Source of the DNA: Rhodobacter sp. | Lineage (GTDB): Bacteria; Pseudomonadota; Alphaproteobacteria; Rhodobacterales; Rhodobacteraceae | Reading direction: 5' to 3' | Assembly (NCBI GenBank): GCA_020637555.1 | Contig: JACKKF010000002.1 | Span: forward strand, 310,001-374,000 | Length of the DNA stretch: 64,000 bases | In this document: in pieces, positions 53,101-60,976 of the stretch | How the letters are laid out: the number at the start of each line of letters is the position of its first letter | How positions within the stretch are numbered: position 1 is the stretch's first letter | Translations under genes and position numbers: made by a program | Notes under the pieces: generated by a model | What the model was told of the DNA's origin: nothing | Seen by the model: the letters and a program-made list of their open reading frames with translations, nothing else | Databases searched by the model: none

Positions 53101-54017
53101 ACGCGATGGAGATCGACTTTGACGGTGCGCCGCCGCAACTGGCGCAAGGGGGGCTGAACTCGACCCTGAATTACACCTCGGCGCACGCGACCTATCCGCT
53201 GAAATGCATGCTGACACCCAAGGTGCGCGGCAACGCGGGGTGCTACCGGCCCTTCACGGTGAAGGCCCCCGAAGGGTCGATCCTGAACTGCACCTATCCC
53301 GCGTCGGTCAACATCCGCACCCGCACCGGCTGGTATCTGGCGCCCAATATCTTCCAGGCGCTGGCTGATGCCCGCCCGGGCGATGTGCAGGCGTTTACCG
53401 GGCTTGCCGTGGCGTCGACCGTCTATGGCCAGGATGCCGAGGGCGCGTTCTATTCCGACATGCTGTTCTGCGGCGGCGGGCAGGGCGGGTCCGAACGCGG
53501 CGACGGGCATTCGGCGCTGCTTTGGCCGACCTCGGCGGCGAATACCTCGATCGAGCTGATGGAAAGCCGCGCGCCCATCCTGGTGGAAGAAAAGGCGCTG
53601 GTCGCCGACACCGGCGGCGCTGGCCGGCACCGGGGCGGCCTGGGGCAGCGCGTGGTGTTCCGCAAGCTGGTCAGCGACGGGCGCACGACGCTGGCCTCGG
53701 TGTTCCCCGAAGGCGTGAACAATCCGATCCCCGGCCTGTTCGGCGGTCATCCCGGCGGCATGGCCAGCGGCAGGATCCTGTCCAGCGACGATACGGTGAT
53801 CGAGGATTGCGGCACCGGCAAGCTGGTGGAACTGCACACCCCCGGCGAACGGGTCGAACTGATGCTGGGCGGGGGTGCCGGCTATGGCGATCCGTCCGAA
53901 CGCGACGCCGCTCTGATCGAGCGCGACCTGCGGCTGGGCTATGTCACCCGTGACTATGTCCGCCGTTTCCACCCTTCGGCCCTGACCGCCACGCAAGAAC
54001 TGGCGGCGACAGCCTGA
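50175..54017 (+). CDS. Fused hydantoinase/5-oxoprolinase HyuA-HyuB
   Basis: An ATP-dependent cyclic-amide hydrolase in one chain of about 1280 residues. Residues 1 to about 700 are the HyuA part: GFDIGGTFTDFILYD at the phosphate-binding start, VHGTTLVTNAVIERKG, SFDMGGTTAKACMI and GAGGGSIAALD. From about 710 (MSRADAVRVIQADPIGLEIMW, split here as ADPIGLEIMW) comes the HyuB part with LLTNDPWLCAGHLFDIAIV and the late GGLGQRVVFRKL. In most bacteria these are separate genes; the fusion resembles eukaryotic 5-oxoprolinase. Such enzymes open hydantoins, 5-oxoproline and related lactams with ATP. The ATG at 50175 is preferred; a GTG at 50160 overlaps the IclR stop. The dipeptide-type ABC genes follow. 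Confidence 0.9.
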   Translation: MNGASSTARWRVGFDIGGTFTDFILYDGAQGTVTLHKRLTTPHDPAEAALKGLEELVALRGIALSDVGEMVHGTTLVTNAVIERKGARLGLITTRGFRDILEMGTEQRYDIYDLFVEFPDPLAPRDRRIEVSERLTAEGRVLTPLDEAGVTRAAKALAAQGCEAIAVAFLHSYANPAHERRAAELIRAAVPGISVSISSDVVAEMGEYQRTVTTCANAYVQPLMDRYLKRLEEELRARGFAGALRLMHSAGGLVSLATARELPIRLLESGPAGGGLATALFGDLAGRADVISFDMGGTTAKACMIEDNRAEIAPMMEAARVHRFTKGSGLPIKAPVIDMIEIGAGGGSIAALDEVGLLKVGPHSAASDPGPACYGLGGLQPTVTDANLVLGYYDPGFFLGGRMTLDLDAARRAVATVASPLGLTIEEAALGIHKVVAENMAASARVHLIEKGKDPRHYAMVAFGGAGPAHAVNVARAMGVGEVIIPPASGAASALGFLVAPLSFEGVRSHRVELSDDFDPAPLNALLQELEVEGRGHLTAAGVKDSDITVEVHADMRLVGQMHDISVHLPAGPIGTDSLPAIREAFAKAYEARYTKVFDGARIEAVTFRLRCVGPQPAISVTGAVGGAGVEGRVKGHRRAWFADGAFDAVVYDRYALVPGDRFDGPAIVEERESTTIIGPRDRVRVDDAQNLCIEVAATQEAETRITAGMSRADAVRVIQADPIGLEIMWSRLVNVVEEMWQTVCRTAFSLVISEAQDFACELLDPTGETLAHSPRAMPVFNLTLPRAVKALLERYPAETLKPGDVLLTNDPWLCAGHLFDIAIVTPAFRNGRLVGLMGTVGHVSDIGGTKDSLKAREIYEEGLQIPPMKLYDAGVPNETLFRMIAQNVRNGEQVIGDIQSFVTANVIGAERLEAFMAEYGMEDLGALAQVVQDLSEGAMRDAVRAIPDGTYTGTITNNPLGEVMTYPVAIRVQGDAMEIDFDGAPPQLAQGGLNSTLNYTSAHATYPLKCMLTPKVRGNAGCYRPFTVKAPEGSILNCTYPASVNIRTRTGWYLAPNIFQALADARPGDVQAFTGLAVASTVYGQDAEGAFYSDMLFCGGGQGGSERGDGHSALLWPTSAANTSIELMESRAPILVEEKALVADTGGAGRHRGGLGQRVVFRKLVSDGRTTLASVFPEGVNNPIPGLFGGHPGGMASGRILSSDDTVIEDCGTGKLVELHTPGERVELMLGGGAGYGDPSERDAALIERDLRLGYVTRDYVRRFHPSALTATQELAATA

Positions 54018-54034
54018 GACCCGACCACCCGACC

Positions 54035-54057
54035 CCGGCCGGTGCCGACCCGGCCGG
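54035..54057 (+). repeat. Paired CCGGCCGG palindromes before the substrate-binding protein gene
   Basis: Two copies of CCGGCCGG (54035-54042 and 54050-54057) 7 bp apart; each is self-complementary and the two can pair as a hairpin. They lie between HyuAB and the ABC binding-protein gene and could separate their expression levels. Confidence 0.5.
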
Positions 54058-54079
54058 TTCCCCCAACATGGAGACCCGA

Positions 54080-55653
54080 ATGTCCACGATCGACCTGAAG
54101 ACCCTTTCGCGCCGGAGCTTCCTGGCGTTGTCCGGCGCCGGCCTGGCGGCCGCGACCTTCCCGCAGCAGATGTTCGCCCAGTCCGGCCGCAATATCCTGA
54201 TCATCGCCTCGGGACAGGATATTCCCAACTTCGACCCGCACACCGCAACCGGGTATTCCGCCAGCTTCTTCCTGCGCAACACCTATGACCCGCTGGTCCG
54301 CGTGGCCGGCAACCCGCCGGAACCCGTGCCCGCGCTGGCCCAGTCGTGGGATGTCAGCGGCGATGGCAAGACCTATACCTTTGCCCTGAACCCTGCGGCC
54401 ATGTTCCACGACGGCAGCCCCGTCACCGCGGACGACGTGGTGTTCTCGTATCAGCGGGCGCTCAGGCTGGCACGCGGCAACAGCTGGATGATCCGCGGCA
54501 TCGTCGACCCCGACGGGATCACGGCCGTCGATGCGCATACCGTGCGCTTCGACCTTGCCAGCCCGTTTGCGGCCTTCCTGCAGGTCATTCCGTGGATCTT
54601 CATCGTCTCCAAGGCGCAGGCCGAGGCGAACGAGGGTGGCGACGACAGCGCGGCCTGGTTGCAGGCCAATGTCGCGGGCTCGGGCCCGTTCACCGTGCGC
54701 CGTGCCGAGGCCGGCGCGCTCTATCACCTGCAACGCGCCGAAACCGCCTGGCAGGCGAACGGCGGCAATCTTGATGGCGTGATCTGGCAGATCGTGCGCG
54801 AGACCTCGACCCAGCGGCTGATGCTGCAACGGGGCGAGGTGCATATCGCCGTGGACCTGACCAGCGAGGACATGGACGCGCTGGAAAATGCGCCCGGCGT
54901 GGTGCGGGTGATCGAACCCGAATACCGCACCTTCTCGATCAAGATGAACACCGAACACGGGCCGATGGCCGATATCAACATGCGCAAGGCCGTGGCCTAT
55001 GCCATGAACTATCAGGCCATGCTCGAGGCGTCTGGCTATGCCGAACTGATGGTCGGCCCGCTGCCCACCGGCATCCTGGGTCACAACCCGGATCTGGCGG
55101 TCTATCGCCAGAACCTGGACCTGGCGCGCGAGCATCTGGCCATGACCGACACGCCCGAGGGCGGCATCACCCTGCGCATGGTGCATGTGAACGGCTCGAA
55201 CAGCAGCGCCGCTGGGCGCTGATCCTTCTGGACAGCCTGCAGGCGCTGAACATCCAGCTGGACATCACGCCGATGAACTGGCCGGACATGGTGGCGGCCT
55301 GCCAGTCGCCGGAAACCTTCCCCGACCTGTTCCCGGTCTATCAGACCGCGAACTACGGCGATCCCGACAACATCGCCTATGCGGCCTATCATTCGTCGCG
55401 CAATGGCGGCTGGCAGAACGCGGTCTATCACAACCCCGAGGCCGACCGCCTGATCGAGGCCGGCCGGACCGAGATCGACCCCGTGCGCCGGGTCGAGATC
55501 TACTATCAGCTTCAGGATCTGCTGGTCGCGGACTGCCCGGACATCTTCGGCGTTCTCGAAAAGCGGCGCCTGGGGATGCGGGATGCGGTGCAGGGCTTCC
55601 ATTTCACGCCCGTCGCCTCGAACGCGATCGAGGCCTGGCCGCTGTCGCTGTAA
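54080..55653 (+). pseudogene. Dipeptide-type ABC substrate-binding protein, apparent one-base frameshift
   Basis: Family 5 solute-binding protein. It starts at 54080 (GGAGA site) with a twin-arginine signal (LSRRSFLALSGAG), so export by the Tat route is likely. The first frame runs to about residue 371 (MVHVNGS) and then stops at 55220-55222. The protein continues in another frame as EQQRRWALILLDSLQALNIQ and on to AIEAWPLSL at 55653 (this second part is visible from 55273 as a separate open frame). The break is at about 55195-55200, where one extra base in GGCTCGAA restores a continuous chain of about 524 residues, the normal size. It may be a base error or a true loss, which would disable import by this ABC system. 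The next genes are intact. Confidence 0.85.
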
Positions 55654-55665
55654 CCCCGTCCCTGT

Positions 55666-55694
55666 CCCGGGCGTGGCGCTCCCCCGCGCCCGGG
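55666..55694 (+). other. Hairpin between binding-protein and permease genes
   Basis: Stem CCCGGGCG / CGCCCGGG with a 13-nt loop, 13 bp after the binding-protein stop. Hairpins here often protect the binding-protein message so that it is made in excess over the membrane subunits. Confidence 0.5.
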
Positions 55695-55725
55695 CACCTT
55701 TCCTGCAACGCGAGGCCCCGACACG

Positions 55726-56733
55726 ATGCTGCGGTTCATCCTCAGGCGGATCCTGCTGGTTCTGCCCGTGCTCTTCGGCCTGACGGTCATCATGTTCGTG
55801 ATCGCCCGCGTCCTGCCGGGCGACCCGGTGGCGCTGGCCGCCGGTCCCAATGCGACCCAGTCCGAAATTGCCGCCCTGGCGCAGGAATTCGGCCTGGATC
55901 AACCGCTGTGGGTGCAATACTGGACCTATCTCACGGGGCTGGTGCAGGGGGATTTCGGCACGTCGATCTTCACCCGCAGACCGGTGGCGCAGGACCTTGC
56001 GACCTATCTGCCGGCCACCCTGGAACTGGTCTTTGCCGCGCTGTTCCTGGCAATCGTGATCGGCATTCCGGCAGGGTTGATGGCGGCTGTCTGGCGCAAC
56101 CGCTGGCCGGACTATCTGTCCAACATCCTGAGCGTTGCCGCCATCTCGATGCCGCGCTTCTTCCTGGGGCTGCTTCTGCAACTGTGTTTTGCGATGTGGC
56201 TGATGTGGCTGCCGCTGGGCGGGCGCTTCCCGATCATCTTCGACCCGCCCCAGGGTGTCACCGGCTTCTATACCATCGACGCCCTGTTGCAGGCCGACTG
56301 GGAGGGGTTCGTGACCGCCTGCCGCTACCTCGCCCTGCCGGCGATCGCGATGTCGTTGTCGCCCCTGGCCACGATCCTCAGGATGATGCGGGCCTCGACC
56401 ATCGAGGTCATGCATCAGGACTATGTGACGACCGCCCGCGCGCTGGGTCTGTCACCCAGGATGATCGTCTTCAAATATGTGCTGCGCAACGCGATCTCGT
56501 CCTCTCTGACGGTGATCGGCCTCTACTTCGGCTGGCTGCTGGGCGGCACCGTCCTGGTCGAGACCGTCTTTGACTGGCCCGGCGTCGGACTTTACGCGAC
56601 GCAGGCCATCGTCGCGCAGGACTTCATGCCGGTGGTCAGCGTGGCGCTGGTGATCGGCGCGCTGTTCGTCACCGCGAATATCGTCATCGACGTGCTCTAT
56701 GGCGTCATCAATCCGAAGGTGCGCTACCAATGA
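55726..56733 (+). CDS. Dipeptide-type ABC permease 1 (DppB-like)
   Basis: A 335-residue permease of the DppB/OppB group: first helix LLVLPVLFGLTVIMFVIARV, then GDPVALAAGPNATQ and the binding-protein-dependent transport motif (the EAA loop) around TIEVMHQDYVTTARALGLSPRMIV. Six helices are visible. It starts 72 bp after the binding-protein gene and overlaps the second permease by 4 bp. In family transporters the pair forms the channel for peptides, nickel or other small ligands. Confidence 0.93.
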   Translation: MLRFILRRILLVLPVLFGLTVIMFVIARVLPGDPVALAAGPNATQSEIAALAQEFGLDQPLWVQYWTYLTGLVQGDFGTSIFTRRPVAQDLATYLPATLELVFAALFLAIVIGIPAGLMAAVWRNRWPDYLSNILSVAAISMPRFFLGLLLQLCFAMWLMWLPLGGRFPIIFDPPQGVTGFYTIDALLQADWEGFVTACRYLALPAIAMSLSPLATILRMMRASTIEVMHQDYVTTARALGLSPRMIVFKYVLRNAISSSLTVIGLYFGWLLGGTVLVETVFDWPGVGLYATQAIVAQDFMPVVSVALVIGALFVTANIVIDVLYGVINPKVRYQ

Positions 56734-57617
56734 CCGACGCGACCCAAGTCACCCGCCGCAGCGCCCGCGCCGAGGCCCTGAGCCGGGCCCTGTATCGCTT
56801 CCGCCAGAGCCGTCTGTCGGTGGTCGGCGCAACCATGGTGGCCTTCGTGCTGTTTTTCACGCTGTTCGGCGGGATTCTGGCCCCATACCCCGAACATGTG
56901 GCAGGCGGCGTCGATACCGCCCACCGCTTTGCCGCGCCGTCGCTGGCCCATCCCTTTGGCACCAACGAGCTGGGGCAGGACGTGCTGTCGCTGGTCATGG
57001 CAGGCACGCCGGTTTCCGTTGCGGCGGGCTTTGCCGTGGTCTTTGTCGGCACGGTTCTGGGGGTGATCGTCGGGGCGCTCGCCGGCTTCAACGGGGGCTG
57101 GATCGACGATGTCCTGATGCGGTTCTCGGACCTCATGCTGACCATTCCCAGCCTGATCCTGGCGATGGCCGTGGCCGCCGCCCTGGGCCCCGGGTTCGTC
57201 AACATGATCATCGCCATCGCCCTGGCCTGGTGGCCCGGCTACGCGCGTCTGGTGCGCGGCGAGGTGTTGCAGGCCCGCGAGGAGGTCTATGTCGCCGCCG
57301 CCCGGGCCATCGGCGCCAGTCCGGCGCGGGTGCTGTTTCGCCATATCCTGCCCAATATCGTCTCGCCGGTGATCGTGAAGATGTCGCTCGACATGGGGTT
57401 CGCCATCCTCACCGTCGCGGCGCTGGGGTTCATCGGCATCGGTGTCCGCCCGCCGACGCCGGAATGGGGCACGCTGCTGTCGATCGCGCGCGGCTACATG
57501 CCCGATTTCTGGTGGACGGCGGTGTTCCCCGGCATGGCGATGTTCCTGGCGGTCTTTGGTTTCAACCTGTTGGGCGACGGTCTGCGCGATGTGCTCGACC
57601 CGCGTGCGAGGCGCTGA
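56730..57617 (+). CDS. Dipeptide-type ABC permease 2 (DppC-like)
   Basis: A 295-residue partner permease. It has the DppC N-terminal domain (SRLSVVGATMVAFVLFFTLFGG), the GTNELGQDVLS motif of this group and the EAA loop EVLQAREEVYVAAARAIGASPARV. Six helices are visible. Overlaps DppB by ATGA and is followed after 1 bp by the first ATPase gene. Confidence 0.93.
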   Translation: MTDATQVTRRSARAEALSRALYRFRQSRLSVVGATMVAFVLFFTLFGGILAPYPEHVAGGVDTAHRFAAPSLAHPFGTNELGQDVLSLVMAGTPVSVAAGFAVVFVGTVLGVIVGALAGFNGGWIDDVLMRFSDLMLTIPSLILAMAVAAALGPGFVNMIIAIALAWWPGYARLVRGEVLQAREEVYVAAARAIGASPARVLFRHILPNIVSPVIVKMSLDMGFAILTVAALGFIGIGVRPPTPEWGTLLSIARGYMPDFWWTAVFPGMAMFLAVFGFNLLGDGLRDVLDPRARR

Positions 57618-57618
57618 C

Positions 57619-58641
57619 ATGACGGCATTGCTGGAGATACGCGACCTGCATCTGTCGATGCATTCCTACGAGGGCGCTGCCCGGGTTCTGGACGGGGTGT
57701 CGCTGCGCGTGAACAAGGGCGAGATCTGGGGCCTGGTGGGGGAAACCGGCTGCGGCAAGTCGGTGACGGGGCTGTCGGTCTCGCGCCTGCTGCGCACGCC
57801 GCCGGCGGAATACACCCGGGGCGAGATCCTGCTGGACGGCACCGACGTGCTGACACTGGACGAACGCCAGATGCGCAGCCTGCGCGGGCGCCGGGTGGGG
57901 ATGATCTTTCAGGACCCCACCACGAACCTGAACCCGGCCTTCCGGATCGGCACGCAATTGATCGACGTGGCTCTGGCCGCCGCCCGCCACGACCCGGCGA
58001 TCCTGGGCCTGGGGCGCGGGGCAGGGCGCCGCGCCCGGGTGGCGGCCGCGCGCAAGCTGGCCATCGCCATGTTGACCGAGGTCGGCATCCCGGCGGCGGA
58101 ATCGCGGCTGGACGACTATCCGCACCAGTTCTCGGGCGGGATGCGCCAGCGGGTGCTGATCGCCATGGCGCTGATCGGCCGCCCTGACCTGCTGATCGCC
58201 GACGAGCCGACGACGGCGCTGGATGTGTCGGTGCAGGCGCAGATCCTGGCGCTGCTGAAACAGATGGTGGCCGCGCATGACATGGGGGTGGTGCTGATCA
58301 CCCACAACCTGGGCGTCGTCGCGCAGACCTGCACCCATGTCGCGGTGATGTATGCCGGCACGATCGTCGAACAGGGGCCGATCCGGGACGTGCTGGGCGA
58401 TCCCGCGCATCCCTATACCCAGGCGCTGATGCGCGCGATTCCCACCCGCGATGTCGCGCGCGGTGCGCTGCAGGGCCTGGCGGGATCCGTGCCGAACCTG
58501 ATCCATCCGCCCCGGGGGTGCCGCTTTGCACCGCGCTGCGCGCTGGCACGCCCGTCCTGTGCGCAACCGCCTGCGGTGCATGAACGCGCGCCGGGGCATC
58601 GCGTGGCCTGTCCCGTCGTCGAGGAGGCGCAGCATGCTTGA
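57619..58641 (+). CDS. Dipeptide-type ABC ATPase 1 (DppD-like)
   Basis: A 340-residue ATPase with Walker A GETGCGKSVT, Q-loop FQDPTTNLNP, signature FSGGMRQRV, Walker B LLIADEPTTALD and H-loop ITHNLG. The C-terminal oligopeptide/dipeptide extension with four cysteines (GCRFAPRCALARPSC ... ACPVV), which holds an iron-sulfur cluster in some relatives, is complete. A Gly/Arg-rich insertion (GLGRGAGRRARVAAARK) is present between Q-loop and signature. Its stop overlaps the next ATPase by 8 bp. Confidence 0.93.
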   Translation: MTALLEIRDLHLSMHSYEGAARVLDGVSLRVNKGEIWGLVGETGCGKSVTGLSVSRLLRTPPAEYTRGEILLDGTDVLTLDERQMRSLRGRRVGMIFQDPTTNLNPAFRIGTQLIDVALAAARHDPAILGLGRGAGRRARVAAARKLAIAMLTEVGIPAAESRLDDYPHQFSGGMRQRVLIAMALIGRPDLLIADEPTTALDVSVQAQILALLKQMVAAHDMGVVLITHNLGVVAQTCTHVAVMYAGTIVEQGPIRDVLGDPAHPYTQALMRAIPTRDVARGALQGLAGSVPNLIHPPRGCRFAPRCALARPSCAQPPAVHERAPGHRVACPVVEEAQHA

Positions 58642-59428
58642 GATCGAAGGCGTCTCGCGCCTGTTTCCCGCGCGTCGCGGCATGTTCGGCACCACCGCCG
58701 GCGTGCGCGCCCTGCATGAGGTGAACCTGTCGGTGCGTCAGGGCGAAAGCTTCGGCCTGGTCGGCGAAAGCGGCTCGGGCAAGACCACCCTGACGCGGCA
58801 GATCCTGCGCCTGGATACCCCCACCTCGGGGCGCATCCTGTTCGAAGGGCAGGACATGGCCACGCTCAGCCCCGCCGCGTTGCGGGCGCTGCGGGCCCGG
58901 GTGCAGATCGTGTTTCAGGATCCCTATGCCTCGCTCAATCCGCGGATGTCGGTGCATGACATCGTGACCGAGCCGATGCTGATCCACCGTCAGACGCTGG
59001 GGCTGGATCGTCGCCAGCGCACCGACCGTGCCGCCGAACTGCTGGAGCTGGTCGGGCTGGGCCCCCAGCATCTGTATCGCCATCCGCACGAATTCTCGGG
59101 CGGGCAGCGCCAACGGATCTGCATCGCCCGGGCGCTGGCCCCCGGACCGTCGCTGATTCTGCTCGACGAACCGACCTCGGCGCTGGATGTGTCGGTGCAG
59201 GCACAGGTTCTGAACCTGCTGATCGATCTGCAGAAGCGGCTGGGTCTGACCTATTTCTTCATCAGCCACGACCTGGGGGTCATCCGGTATGTCTGCGACC
59301 GCGTGGCGCTGATCTATCGCGGCGAGATCAAGGAGCAGGGCGAGACCCAGCGCGTGTTCGACGCGCCGGAAAGCGACTATGCGCGCAGCCTTCTGGCCGC
59401 CATGCCCGAGGTGCGGGTGCCCGACTGA
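58634..59428 (+). CDS. Dipeptide-type ABC ATPase 2 (DppF-like)
   Basis: A 264-residue ATPase: Walker A GESGSGKTTLT, Q-loop FQDPYASLNP, signature FSGGQRQRI, Walker B LILLDEPTSALD and H-loop SHDLGV. Shorter than many DppF proteins because the C-terminal extension is missing or reduced (it ends AAMPEVRVPD). Last gene of the operon; no obvious terminator follows within about 100 bp. Confidence 0.92.
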   Translation: MLEIEGVSRLFPARRGMFGTTAGVRALHEVNLSVRQGESFGLVGESGSGKTTLTRQILRLDTPTSGRILFEGQDMATLSPAALRALRARVQIVFQDPYASLNPRMSVHDIVTEPMLIHRQTLGLDRRQRTDRAAELLELVGLGPQHLYRHPHEFSGGQRQRICIARALAPGPSLILLDEPTSALDVSVQAQVLNLLIDLQKRLGLTYFFISHDLGVIRYVCDRVALIYRGEIKEQGETQRVFDAPESDYARSLLAAMPEVRVPD

Positions 59429-59566
59429 CGCTCCGGGACCGCTGGGGACCGACGCCACGAAAACCGGGGCGGGGGGCAACCCTCGCCCTGTCTCGTTGCG
59501 GCACACGCTATTGCCCGTCGCGCGGTCGCGATGGCCAAGTGCCTGATCTTCATTCCGAATTCGAGA

Positions 59567-59641
59567 TGGCTGGGGCGGTAGGATTCGAACCTACGGTACA
59601 CGGTACCAAAAACCGATGCCTTACCACTTGGCCACGCCCCA
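59567..59641 (-). tRNA. tRNA-Gln (anticodon UUG)
   Basis: A 75-nt tRNA on the minus strand including an encoded CCA (59567-59569). The acceptor stem TGGGGCG / CGCCCCA is perfect, the D-arm GCC-AAGTGGTAA-GGC and the T-arm GTAGG-TTCGAAT-CCTAC are normal, and the anticodon loop TTTTGGT has TTG at positions 34-36. The gap of 381 bp between the ABC operon (ends 59428) and the flavoprotein gene (59810) holds this tRNA; nothing else was recognised in it. Confidence 0.95.
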
Positions 59642-59809
59642 ACTGCGGCGGTGTTTACCCAAGTGATTCAGGCACCGCAAGGGGGGAGTTGGAAAAAATA
59701 TGACAAGGGCACGGGGACGGGAACCCGCGGCCCCGGCGGCCGGAACGCGGGGTGCTTTTCGCCGCGCGTGCCACGGTATAGACCGGCCCGATACGGCGGA
59801 GGCTGAGGT

Positions 59810-60976
59810 ATGGATTGGGATGTGATCGTGCTGGGCGCGGGCGCGGCGGGGCTGATGGCCGCGATCGAGGCCGCGCGCCGGGGGCGCCGGGTGCTGGTGC
59901 TGGACCACGCGCGCGCCCCGGGCGAGAAGATCCGCATTTCCGGCGGCGGGCGGTGCAATTTCACCAACCGCGAGATCGCGCCCGACCGCTTTCTCTCGGC
60001 CAATCCGCGATTCGCGCTGTCCGCGCTCAGGCGGTATACGCAGCACGATTTCATCGCCCGCGTGGATCGCGCAGGGATCGCCTGGCACGAAAAGACCCTG
60101 GGCCAGTTGTTCTGCGATGGTTCGGCCCGGCAGATCGTGGACATGTTGCTGCGCGATCTGGCCGATGCGGGCGGCACCCTGCGGCTGGGCGTGCAGATCC
60201 ACGGGGTCGCGCCCGGTTTCGTGGTGCAGACCGATCAGGGCGCCTTGCGCGCGGCGTCGGTGGTGATCGCCACGGGGGGCAGGTCGATCCCCAAGATGGG
60301 GGCCTCGGGATTCGGCTATCAGGTCGCGCAGGCGTTCGGCCTGCCGCTGATCCCCACCCGTCCGGGGCTGGTGCCGCTGACCTTCACCGATGGCCAGCTC
60401 GAGGCCATGCGCCCCTTGGCCGGTGTCACCGTTCAGGCACGCGTCGGGGTCGAAGGGGCGAAGATCGCGTTTGACGAGGGGCTTCTGTTCACGCACCGGG
60501 GCCTGTCCGGCCCGTCGATCCTGCAGATTTCCAGCTACTGGCGCGAGGGGCAGGCCCTGCGGGTCGATCTGGCCCGGGGACGTGACATCGCTGCCGAAGC
60601 GGCCCTGCACAGGCCCGAGCGCGGGCGTCAGGACCTGGCGAATGCCCTCGACCTGCCCGAAAAGCTGGCCAGGGCGGTGGTCGCGCGCGCGGGCCTGTCA
60701 GGCAAGCTGGCAGAGCAGTCGAAACCCGCGTTGCAACGGCTGGGCGACGCGCTGCATCGCTGGCGCGTGGTGCCCGCCGGGACCGAGGGCTGGCGCACCG
60801 CCGAGGTCACGCTGGGCGGGGTGGATACCGCCGCGCTGGACGCCAGGACCATGCAGGCCCGATCCGTGCCGGGCCTCTATTTCGTGGGCGAGGTGGTGGA
60901 TGTGACGGGCTGGCTGGGCGGCTACAATTTTCAATGGGCCTGGTCGTCAGGCTGGGCGGCGGGGCAGGTCTGCTAG
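59810..60976 (+). CDS. BaiN/HI0933-family FAD-binding oxidoreductase
   Basis: A 388-residue flavoprotein of the HI0933-like group (TIGR00275). FAD motif VIVLGAGAAGLMAAIEAARR near the N-terminus, followed by the family mark GEKIRISGGGRCNFTN, the nucleotide-end VVIATGGRSIPKMGASGFGY and the C-terminal LYFVGEVVDVTGWLGGYNFQWAW. The physiological reaction is unknown; some members reduce unsaturated bile-acid intermediates. It converges with the nucleosidase gene, the two stops overlapping by 4 bp. Confidence 0.93.
   Translation: MDWDVIVLGAGAAGLMAAIEAARRGRRVLVLDHARAPGEKIRISGGGRCNFTNREIAPDRFLSANPRFALSALRRYTQHDFIARVDRAGIAWHEKTLGQLFCDGSARQIVDMLLRDLADAGGTLRLGVQIHGVAPGFVVQTDQGALRAASVVIATGGRSIPKMGASGFGYQVAQAFGLPLIPTRPGLVPLTFTDGQLEAMRPLAGVTVQARVGVEGAKIAFDEGLLFTHRGLSGPSILQISSYWREGQALRVDLARGRDIAAEAALHRPERGRQDLANALDLPEKLARAVVARAGLSGKLAEQSKPALQRLGDALHRWRVVPAGTEGWRTAEVTLGGVDTAALDARTMQARSVPGLYFVGEVVDVTGWLGGYNFQWAWSSGWAAGQVC

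Noticed and set aside
50049..53996. A 1315-codon open frame on the minus strand opposite HyuA-HyuB
   Set aside because: It is the antisense shadow of a GC-rich gene: rich in His, Arg, Gln and Gly, with no domain, start signal or family likeness, while the plus strand encodes a clear enzyme.
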